Assembly (NCBI GenBank): GCA_029379225.1
Contig: JAQYWR010000019.1
Coordinates: forward strand, 1 to 64,000
Origin: Nostoc sp. S4
Lineage (GTDB): Bacteria; Cyanobacteriota; Cyanobacteriia; Cyanobacteriales; Nostocaceae
Direction: 5' to 3'
DNA: 64,000 nt
The position numbers and the translations under genes are program-made. Each line of letters begins with the position of its first letter. Within the stretch, counting starts at the first letter, position 1. Positions 56,921 to 64,000 of this stretch are shown one piece after another. The notes beneath the pieces were generated by a model. It ran no database searches, was not told the DNA's origin, and saw nothing but the letters and a program-made list of their open reading frames with translations.

Positions 56921-59900
56921 ATGCCGACAGAAGAAGCATCGATTAACCTCGTAAAAGATATCAATATCAACGGAGCTTCCTCAAGTCCACGAAATCTGAC
57001 GAATGTCAACGGCACGCTGTACTTCAGTGCCACCGACAGCAGTGGGGGCATTGAACTGTGGAAGAGTGATGGTACCCAGGCTGGCACCGTCCGCGTCAAG
57101 GATATCTTCTTCGGTACGGGTAGCTCTAGCCCAGCATATCTGACGAATGTCAATGGTATGTTATACTTCAATGCCACCGACAGCAGTGGGGGCACTGAAC
57201 TGTGGAAGAGTGATGGCACCGAAGCTGCTACCGTCCGCGTCAAGGATATCGTTTCTGGTAAGGGTGACTCTAAGCCGAAAAATCTGACGAATGTTAACGG
57301 CACGCTGTACTTTAAAGCTTCCGACAGCAGTGGTGGCTATGAACTATGGAAGAGTGATGGCACTGAGGCTGGTACCGTCCGCGTCAAGGATATTTATACT
57401 GGCATACTTAGTTCTGACCCACAAAATTTAACGAATGTCAACGGCACGCTGTACTTCACTGCCACCGATAACAGTGGGGGCACTGAACTGTGGAAAAGTG
57501 ATGGCACTGAGGCTGGTACTGTCCGCGTCAAGGATATCGTCTCTGGTACAGGTAGTTCTAACCCAGCATCTCTGACGAATATCAATGGCACGCTGTATTT
57601 CGTTGCTTCTGACAGCAGTGTGGACACTGAACTATGGAAAAGTGATGGTACTCAGGCTGGTACTATCCGGATCAAGGATATCTTTTTTGGTGCGAGTAGT
57701 TCTAACCCAGCATTTCTGACGAATATCAACGGTACGCTGTATTTCGTTGCTTCTGATAGCAGTGGGGGTACTGAACTGTGGAAGAGTAATGGTACTGAGG
57801 CTGGTACTGTCCGCGTTAAGGATATCGTCTCTGGTACGGGTAGCTCCTCACCGCAAAATCTAACGAATGTCAACGGCACGCTGTACTTCAGTGCCACTGA
57901 CAGCAGTGGGGGTTATGAACTATGGAAGAGTGATGGCACTGAGGCTGGTACTGTCCGCGTCAAGGATATTTTCTCTGGTACGGGTAGCTCTTACCCGGAA
58001 TATCTGACGAATGTCAACGGTATGCTGTACTTCAGAGTCATCGACAGCAGTGGTGGTTATGAACTGTGGAAGAGTGATGGCACCGAGGCTGGTACTGTCC
58101 GCGTTAAGGATATGTCCTCTAGTCCGGCTGGCTCTAACCTAGCATTGGCATATCTGACAAATGTCAACGGCACGCTGTACTTCAGTGCCACCGACAGCAT
58201 TGAGGACTATGAGTTGTGGAAGAGTGATGGCACCGAGGCTGGTACTGTCCGCGTCAAGGACATCTTCTCCGGTACGGGTAGCTCTTACCCGATATATTTA
58301 ACAAATGTCAATAACACACTATACTTTGTTGCCACCGACAGCAGTGGGGGCACTGAACTGTGGAAGAGTGATGGCACCGAGGCTGGTACTGTCCGCGTCA
58401 AGGATATCTTCTCCGGTACAGGTAGCTCGTTACCGTACAATCTGACGAATGTCAACGGTATCCTATACTTTGTTGCCTCCGACATCAGTGGTGGCTATGA
58501 ACTGTGGAAGAGTGATGGCACCGAGGCTGGTACCATCCGCGTCAAAGATATCTTCTCTGGCACGGGTAACTCCAACCCAGCATATCTGACGAATGTTAAT
58601 GGCACGCTATATTTTGCTGCTAACGACAGCATTGGTGGCACTGAACTGTGGAAAAGTGATGGCACCGAGGCTGGTACTGTCCGTGTTAAGGATATAGTCT
58701 CTGGCACGGATAGCTCTAACCTGGCATATCTAACGAATGTCAACGGCACGCTGTTTTTTAGAGCCTTTGACAACAGTGGGGGCATTGAACTGTGGAAGAG
58801 TGATGGCACTGAGGTTGGTACCGTCCGCGTCAAGGATATAGTCTCTGGTACAAATAGCTCATTACCGCAAAATCTGACGAATGTTAACGGTACGCTGTAC
58901 TTCACTGCCACTGACAGCAGTGGGGGTCGGGAATTGTGGAAGAGTGATGGCACCGAGGCTGGTACCGTCCGCGTTAAGGATATCTTGTCTGGTACGGGTA
59001 ACTCTGACCCACAAAATCTAACGAATGTTAACGGTACGCTCTACTTCAGTGCCATCGACAGTAGTGGGGGTCGGGAATTGTGGAAGAGTGATGGCACCGA
59101 GGCTGGTACCATCCGCGTCAAGGATATAGTCTCTGGTACGGGTAACTCTGACCCACAAAATCTGACGAATGTCAACGGCACACTGTACTTTGTTGCCACC
59201 GACAGTAGTGGGGATCGAGAACTGTGGAAGAGTGATGGCACCGAGGTTGGTACAGTCCGCGTCAAGGATATTTTCTCTGGTACGGGTAACTCCGATCCAC
59301 AAAATCTGACGAATGTTAACGGTACGCTGTACTTTGTTGCCACCGACAGCAGTGGGGGTCAGGAATTGTGGAAGAGTGATGGCACCGAGGCTGGTACAGT
59401 CCGTGTCAAGGATATCTATCCTGGCTTACCTGGCTCTAATCCCAACAACTTAACTTACGTTAATGGCAAACTCTACTTTTTTGCTGACAATGGTAATACT
59501 GGGCAAGAACTTTTCCAGCTTGACTTGAACAGTGCCCCCACTGACTTGAGCCTGAGTGCCACTAGTGTTAACGAAAATGTTCCTGCCAATACAGTAATTG
59601 GCAACTTTAGCACTATCGATCCTGATGCAAACAACACCCACACCTACACCTTAGTTTCGGGTGCAGGCGACACCGATAATAGCGCCTTCACGATTGTGGG
59701 TAATGAGTTACGAATTAATACTTCGCCAGATTACGAAACCAAAAATAGCTACAACATCCGTTTACGCACTACAGATCGAGATGGCTTATTTTACGAGAAA
59801 GAAATTGCGATCGCAGTCAACGATCTTAACGATACCCCACCTGTCGCGAATCTCGTTAATGGCACTTCACGTGCAGATAACCTGACTGGTACGGAAAACA

Positions 59901-61753
59901 AAGATATCATTTCCGGATTACAGGGCAATGATAACCTCAAAGGACTAGGTAATAACGATACCCTCGATGGCGGCGATGGAAATGATTCCTTAGATGGTGG
60001 TGCAGGAGATGACAGTCTCATTGGTGGTAAAGGCAATGACACTTATATTGTGGACAGTATCAGCGATACCATTATTGAGGGAGTCAATGCAGGCACAGAT
60101 TTAGTTAAATCTTCTATAACTTGGGTGTTAATAAATAACCTAGAAAACTTGACTCTGACTGGAAGCTCCGCAATCAATGGTATTGGTAATAGTCTTAATA
60201 ACATCCTCACCGGAAATACTGCCGCTAACACCTTGAATGGAGTTGATGGCAATGATAGCCTGATTGGTGGTGACGGCAATGATAGTCTGATTGGTGCTGA
60301 CGGCAATGATACTTTAGATGGAGACGCAGGAGCAGACAGTCTCAGTGGTGGAGTCGGCAATGACATTTACACTGTAAACGACCTGAACGATTCTATTACT
60401 GAAGGCTTAAATGCAGGTATCGATTTAGTCAAGTCTTCTGTTGATTGGATGTTGGTAGATAATCTGGAAAACTTGACATTAACTGGAAGCTCGGTAATCA
60501 ATGGTACTGGTAACAACCTTAATAACATCCTCACTGGAAACACTGGCGCTAACATCTTGAGTGGAGAAGATGGCAACGATAGCCTGAGTGGTAGCTCAGG
60601 TAATGACACCTTGTTTGGCAGTGCAGGCGATGACACCTTGGACGGAGGTATAGGAACTGATAGTCTCATCGGTGGAGTCGGCAACGACATTTACACCGTA
60701 GATAGCCTCAGCGATACAATTACTGAAGGCTTAAATGCAGGTACAGATTTAGTCAATTCTTCAGTGACTTTGGTGTTGATAGATAACCTGGAGAACTTAA
60801 CTCTGACTGGAGGCAAAGCTATCAATGGGACTGGTAACAGCCTTAATAATATCCTGACGGGAAATAATGCCACTAACATCTTGAGTGGAGGAGATGGCAA
60901 CGATCGCCTCTTTGGTAGCTTAGGTAATGACAACTTAAATGGCGGCGCAGACGATGACATCTTAGATGGTGGTGCAGGGAATGACACCTTGAGTGGAGGA
61001 GATGGCAACGATAGCCTGATTGGTAGCTCAGGTAATGACAACTTAGATGGCGGCGCAGGTGATGACACCTTAGATGGAGGTACAGGGAATGACATTCTTA
61101 ATGGTGGAGTCGGCAATGACACCTACACTGTAGACAACCTCAACGATGCTATTACTGAAGGCTTAAATGCAGGCACAGATTTAGTCAACTCTTCGGTGAC
61201 TTTGGTGTTGGGAACTAACTTAGAGAATTTGACTCTGACTGGAAGCTCGGCAATCAATGGTACTGGTAACAGCGCTGATAACATTCTGATGGGAAATACT
61301 GCCGCTAACACATTGAATGGAGTTGATGGCAACGATCGCCTTTTTGGTAACTCTGGCAATGATACCTTGAATGGAGGTAGTGGTGACGATGTACTTACTG
61401 GTGGAGTTGGTCGAGATGTACTGACTGGTGGAACTGGAGGAGATAGCTTTTACCTGATTAATACCCGTACTGGCGGCTATGATACTATTACTGATTTTAC
61501 TGTTAGAGATGATACTATCTTCATCTCTAAAGCAGAATTTGGACTCAGCCAAGCTCAGGATACGACACTAGATTCGAGCTTGTTCCTACTTGGGACTAGT
61601 GCGACAACCCAAAGCGATCGCTTTATCTACGATCGAACTACGGGTAACTTATTCTTTGATGCAGATGGGCATGGCGATCAAGCACAAGTTCAAATCGCCC
61701 AGTTTTCTAATCAAGTAATGCTAACTAGTGCAAATATTATTGCGATCGCCTAA
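56921..61753 (+). CDS. Giant ELWxxDGT / cadherin-like / RTX calcium-binding protein
   Basis: About 1610 residues. Residues ~10-860 are 17 copies of a ~46-residue repeat with 'ELWKSDGTEAGTVRVKDI' (ELWxxDGT repeat) and a degenerate last one ('QELFQLD'). Next is a cadherin-like domain ('APTDLSLSATSVNENVPANT'). Then many RTX nonapeptides (GGxGxDxLx, e.g. 'LDGGDGNDSLDGGAGDDSLI') interrupted by four copies of a ~65-residue block with 'NLENLTLTGSSAINGTGN'. The C-terminus 'DTITDFTVRDDTIFIS' is typical of type I-secreted proteins. No N-terminal signal. I chose the ATG at 56921; the longer frame starts from TTG. Probably a secreted, Ca-dependent surface protein. Confidence 0.9.
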   Translation: MPTEEASINLVKDININGASSSPRNLTNVNGTLYFSATDSSGGIELWKSDGTQAGTVRVKDIFFGTGSSSPAYLTNVNGMLYFNATDSSGGTELWKSDGTEAATVRVKDIVSGKGDSKPKNLTNVNGTLYFKASDSSGGYELWKSDGTEAGTVRVKDIYTGILSSDPQNLTNVNGTLYFTATDNSGGTELWKSDGTEAGTVRVKDIVSGTGSSNPASLTNINGTLYFVASDSSVDTELWKSDGTQAGTIRIKDIFFGASSSNPAFLTNINGTLYFVASDSSGGTELWKSNGTEAGTVRVKDIVSGTGSSSPQNLTNVNGTLYFSATDSSGGYELWKSDGTEAGTVRVKDIFSGTGSSYPEYLTNVNGMLYFRVIDSSGGYELWKSDGTEAGTVRVKDMSSSPAGSNLALAYLTNVNGTLYFSATDSIEDYELWKSDGTEAGTVRVKDIFSGTGSSYPIYLTNVNNTLYFVATDSSGGTELWKSDGTEAGTVRVKDIFSGTGSSLPYNLTNVNGILYFVASDISGGYELWKSDGTEAGTIRVKDIFSGTGNSNPAYLTNVNGTLYFAANDSIGGTELWKSDGTEAGTVRVKDIVSGTDSSNLAYLTNVNGTLFFRAFDNSGGIELWKSDGTEVGTVRVKDIVSGTNSSLPQNLTNVNGTLYFTATDSSGGRELWKSDGTEAGTVRVKDILSGTGNSDPQNLTNVNGTLYFSAIDSSGGRELWKSDGTEAGTIRVKDIVSGTGNSDPQNLTNVNGTLYFVATDSSGDRELWKSDGTEVGTVRVKDIFSGTGNSDPQNLTNVNGTLYFVATDSSGGQELWKSDGTEAGTVRVKDIYPGLPGSNPNNLTYVNGKLYFFADNGNTGQELFQLDLNSAPTDLSLSATSVNENVPANTVIGNFSTIDPDANNTHTYTLVSGAGDTDNSAFTIVGNELRINTSPDYETKNSYNIRLRTTDRDGLFYEKEIAIAVNDLNDTPPVANLVNGTSRADNLTGTENKDIISGLQGNDNLKGLGNNDTLDGGDGNDSLDGGAGDDSLIGGKGNDTYIVDSISDTIIEGVNAGTDLVKSSITWVLINNLENLTLTGSSAINGIGNSLNNILTGNTAANTLNGVDGNDSLIGGDGNDSLIGADGNDTLDGDAGADSLSGGVGNDIYTVNDLNDSITEGLNAGIDLVKSSVDWMLVDNLENLTLTGSSVINGTGNNLNNILTGNTGANILSGEDGNDSLSGSSGNDTLFGSAGDDTLDGGIGTDSLIGGVGNDIYTVDSLSDTITEGLNAGTDLVNSSVTLVLIDNLENLTLTGGKAINGTGNSLNNILTGNNATNILSGGDGNDRLFGSLGNDNLNGGADDDILDGGAGNDTLSGGDGNDSLIGSSGNDNLDGGAGDDTLDGGTGNDILNGGVGNDTYTVDNLNDAITEGLNAGTDLVNSSVTLVLGTNLENLTLTGSSAINGTGNSADNILMGNTAANTLNGVDGNDRLFGNSGNDTLNGGSGDDVLTGGVGRDVLTGGTGGDSFYLINTRTGGYDTITDFTVRDDTIFISKAEFGLSQAQDTTLDSSLFLLGTSATTQSDRFIYDRTTGNLFFDADGHGDQAQVQIAQFSNQVMLTSANIIAIA
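56985..59440 (+). repeat. ~138-bp coding tandem repeat, 17 units
   Basis: The DNA of the ELWxxDGT region is a tandem repeat of about 138 bp. Units are close in nucleotide sequence (for example GAGTGATGGCACCGAGGCTG recurs), which suggests recent duplication or gene conversion. The antisense strand is open in long stretches only because of the repeat. Confidence 0.9.
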
Positions 61754-61802
61754 CTTTTCCCTGACTACAATCACAGTAAAACCATTTCTAATAGAAATTG
61801 CC

Positions 61803-62254
61803 ATGTCTTCCTTAAAGACGCATTCCCAAACACTATATGGAATCGACTATTTGCAATGGATAGAAACAATTATGGAAAAATTGCAAAGTCAAGACTACGC
61901 GAATGTGGATTGGGAGAACCTGATTGAGGAAATTGCCGACATCGGAAGGAGCGAACGCCGAGTCTCAAGAGTAATTTGATTGCAATTCTAGTGCATTTGC
62001 TCAAATGGCAATTCCAACCAGAAAAAAGAAGCGGTAGCTGGGAAGGTAGCATCATTGAACATCGTAGATGTGTCAAAGAAACTCTAGATGAATCGCCCAG
62101 TCTCAAATCCTATCTTGAGAGCATTTTTATAGAATGTTACGCACAAGCTCTTAAGCAAGCAAAAGCTGAAACTAGTTTGTCAATAGAATCCTTTCCTATG
62201 AACTGTCCATATCAACTGTCACAATTTACAAATGATGAGTTTTTACTTGAGTAA
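61803..62254 (+). pseudogene. DUF29 family protein, frameshifted
   Basis: Two frames join into one DUF29 protein of ~150 residues: 61803-61979 ('LYGIDYLQWIETIMEKLQSQ' ... 'LIEEIADIGRSERR') and 61976-62254 ('ILVHLLKWQFQPEKRSGSW' ... 'SIIEHRRCVKETLDESPSL'). The reading shifts at about 61960; a single lost base in CGCCGA(A)GTCTC would restore ERRSLKSNL. DUF29 genes are multicopy in cyanobacteria and of unknown function. A sequencing error is possible. Confidence 0.8.
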
Positions 62255-62660
62255 GCACTGAATTTCGGTGCATATTTTGGCATAACTTAGGTAAAAATTG
62301 CCATAAACCTTGATTTATCGAACCGCCAAGATGCCTTCTCTACGAGAGGCTGACGCCAACGCGAAGCGTCTGGTAGAGAACAGAAGAACGCCAAGAATTC
62401 GTAGAACGTGTCTAAGTCCTATTTGGTTAAGGAACTCCAGAAAATAAATTCTCCAATTTCGCTCTTTCAAAACGACCTGCTTTCCCCCCTGCTAAGAGCC
62501 CCCTGCCTTAAAAGCGATGGGATATTTATTTATTTGGAAGTCCCTTATCTGCCGTCTTGATTTGTACTTGGAATACATATATAATTACATTTGTAAAAGA
62601 AGGGGAGTAGCTGCTGGCAAAAAGTTTAAAAGCCAGTACATCTGAATCAACATACTGGCG
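62255..62660. other. Intergenic with dispersed palindromic repeat
   Basis: About 400 bases. 62334-62382 carries a palindromic repeat (TCTCTACGAGAGGCTGACGC / GCGAAGCGTCTGGTAGAGAA). No gene seen. Confidence 0.55.
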
Positions 62661-63425
62661 ATGAGCCTGGTTCAGGTGGCAAGTAATCAAATATTTGAAA
62701 GCGAGACCTTCACTAAGTTCACACGCAAAAGTGTAAGCTTGGTGAGGTTTTTGAGTTCTCATCAAGCTTCACATCGGTCAACGATTCTTGAGGAGCTTGA
62801 GAGAGTGTTAACAGCTTTTACCGCAGGCTTATTATTAATAACAATTTCCGAACTAGGCGATAAAACGTTTTTTATTGCTGTAGTTTTGGCAATGCATCAC
62901 TCACGGCGGCTCGTATTTATAGGTGTGACAGCTGCTTTAGCGGCGATGACAGTTCTTTCAGTGGTATTTGGACAAGCGGTATCTTTGTTGCCCAAAGTTT
63001 ATATTCATTACGCTGAAATAGTTTTGTTTATTGCCTTTGGTATTAAGCTGTTGTACGACGCTAGCAAAATGTCCGGTGCTAGTTGTGATACAGAAGTTAT
63101 TGAAGAGGCTAAAGCTGCGGTGAAAAAAGGAGATTTGCAGCTACCAAAGCAAAAAACTTCCTTAAGAATTTTAATCAAAGCCTTTGTGTTGACATTTATG
63201 GCAGAGTGGGGCGATCGCACCCAAATTGCTACCATTGCCTTAGCAGCCGGAAATAATGCAATTGGAGTAACCACAGGTGCAATTTTGGGACACACCATTT
63301 GTGCGGCGATCGCTGTTATCGGTGGCAAAATGATCGCTGGTCGCATTTCTGAGCGTCAACTCACCATAACTGGCGGATGCCTGTTTCTCATCTTTGGTAT
63401 TGTTGCTGCCATACAAGGAGTGTGA
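62661..63425 (+). CDS. GDT1/UPF0016 (TMEM165) family cation exporter
   Basis: A 254-residue membrane protein with six or so helices in two halves. Each half has the family motif E-x-G-D-(K/R)-(T/S): 'ISELGDKTFFIAVVLAM' and 'MAEWGDRTQIATIALA'. The N-terminal ~45 residues are hydrophilic, so a later start is possible. Relatives in Synechocystis and plants export Mn2+ or Ca2+, including into the thylakoid lumen, where Mn is needed for photosystem II. The specificity here is unproven. Confidence 0.9.
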   Translation: MSLVQVASNQIFESETFTKFTRKSVSLVRFLSSHQASHRSTILEELERVLTAFTAGLLLITISELGDKTFFIAVVLAMHHSRRLVFIGVTAALAAMTVLSVVFGQAVSLLPKVYIHYAEIVLFIAFGIKLLYDASKMSGASCDTEVIEEAKAAVKKGDLQLPKQKTSLRILIKAFVLTFMAEWGDRTQIATIALAAGNNAIGVTTGAILGHTICAAIAVIGGKMIAGRISERQLTITGGCLFLIFGIVAAIQGV

Positions 63426-63640
63426 GGGGAATGGGGAGATGAGGGGGATGAGGGAGTGTGGGGAGATGAGGAGATGGGGGAGTGTGGGGAGTGTGGGGAA
63501 AAGAAAAGGTGTGGGAAGTCTGGGGAGAGAGGGGCAAGATTTCTTCCCCATCTTCCCACACCTCCCACACCTCCTTTTCCTCCCACACCTGCATTTGTTC
63601 CCCATCCTCCCACACTTCCTGTTTGCCCATACCCAATGCC
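63426..63640. repeat. G-rich/C-rich low-complexity tract
   Basis: GGGGAGATGAG and GTGTGGGGA repeats (63428-63534) are followed by their C-rich complements (CTTCCCCATCTTCCCACACC..., 63542-63625). The two halves can pair into a long imperfect hairpin, and the G-rich half could form quadruplexes. It lies between convergent genes. Similar G-rich repeats occur near 22143, 23168 and 33443. Confidence 0.8.
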
Positions 63641-63642
63641 CA

Positions 63643-64000
63643 TCACTTAGGTTTACTTTCGGAGGAAGGTGTGCTAGATGCAGCCGGATTGGGAGTCAGA
63701 GGAGCAGTTGCGGCTTTGTTAATTTCGTCTTTGTATTGAGCGGGTGCTAAAGCTACGGCACTATCAAATAAAGGTTTTGCTTCTGCATTTTTACCCTGTT
63801 GTTTTAGGAGCATCGCTTTGGCGACAACAGGGCGAAAATCCTTAGGATCTTTTTTAATTGCCTGGTCATAAGCAGAGGCAGCTTGGGCATAGCGTTTCTG
63901 AGAAGCGTGAACAGAACCTAACAGCACTTGCACGGCCACTGTGTCGATGCTTCCAGGTTGATTGATATTTAGTTGAGCAGCGTTAGTGAGAGTTTCTTGT
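63643..64000 (-). CDS. TPR-repeat protein, C-terminal part
   Basis: The frame stays open to the window edge, so the N-terminus lies outside. Visible: helices of tetratricopeptide repeats ('RYAQAASAYDQAIKKDPKDF', 'VVAKAMLLKQQGKNAEAKPL') and a Pro/Ser-rich end ('TPNPAASSTPSSESKPK'). TPRs mediate protein contacts. Partner and role unknown. Confidence 0.85.
   Translation of the reverse strand, partial: QETLTNAAQLNINQPGSIDTVAVQVLLGSVHASQKRYAQAASAYDQAIKKDPKDFRPVVAKAMLLKQQGKNAEAKPLFDSAVALAPAQYKDEINKAATAPLTPNPAASSTPSSESKPK

Noticed and set aside
56893..59343. Minus-strand frames antisense to the ELWxxDGT repeats.
   Set aside because: Repeat shadows, internally periodic with the ~138-bp unit.
59791..61359. 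Long open frames on the minus strand in the RTX region ('SLPTPPLRLSAPASPSK'-like).
   Set aside because: They are shadows of GGxGxD repeats; period multiple of three keeps the antisense open. Coding strand is clearly plus.
63356..63750. Several frames with 'PHTPHSP' or 'GGVGG' composition.
   Set aside because: Low-complexity translation of the G-rich/C-rich repeat.

Overview
The window reads as chromosomal DNA of a filamentous, probably heterocyst-forming cyanobacterium of the Nostoc/Anabaena/Calothrix type. Grounds: many HIP1 octamers (GCGATCGC), a plastocyanin / cytochrome c6 / cytochrome c550 cluster, phytoene desaturase and synthase, light-dependent protochlorophyllide reductase, a PEP-CTERM protein, short tandem repeats and small palindromic dispersed repeats between genes, and a long tRNA array. 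The genus assignment is an inference.

Layout. 1-3.2 kb is a decayed edge: an IS630-type element (1-1176) with a transposase split by a -1 frameshift, a broken PepSY-type membrane gene, an AraC regulator and a Uma2 remnant. 3.4-10 kb holds purT, a pentapeptide-repeat protein, a two-gene ABC-2 exporter, small conserved proteins and a decayed HNH endonuclease. 10.9-20.6 kb holds a GAF sensor kinase whose H-box histidine is Asp, a SRPBCC protein, tRNA-Glu, a CPA antiporter with an RCK tail, a small cytochrome b6-like protein lacking one haem ligand, a lipase-like hydrolase, a TonB-like protein and a PEP-CTERM protein. 20.9-22.8 kb is petJ-petE-psbV. 23.5-33.4 kb carries a sugar ABC importer whose two permeases are separated from the binding protein by about 7 kb encoding an aminopeptidase, a large KAP NTPase with a macro-like N-terminus, and an AAA+ protein. 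34-40 kb holds an MFS transporter, accD, the prepilin peptidase and leuB.

40.2-43.5 kb is the most unusual part: about 29 tRNA units on one strand, together covering all 20 amino acids. Upstream lie a sigma70-like promoter, a sequence identical to the cyanobacterial rRNA box A antiterminator and an 11-bp perfect hairpin. Three leucine-anticodon tRNAs sit on short-variable-loop (class I) scaffolds. Two units are interrupted by small palindromic repeats, one is degenerate, and several others break tRNA consensus rules. Ordinary single tRNA-Glu(TTC) and tRNA-Ser(GCT) genes elsewhere in the window duplicate array isoacceptors, so the array looks like a second, redundant tRNA set.

43.5-64 kb holds a family 3 hexosaminidase, an orphan phytanoyl-CoA-dioxygenase-like protein, crtP-crtB, tRNA-Ser, an amino-acid-type ABC binding protein, an outer-membrane-like protein, sdhA, a cluster of small DUF6887/DUF6888-like genes, por, a giant ELWxxDGT/cadherin/RTX protein, a frameshifted DUF29 gene, a GDT1-type cation exporter and the C-terminal part of a TPR protein.
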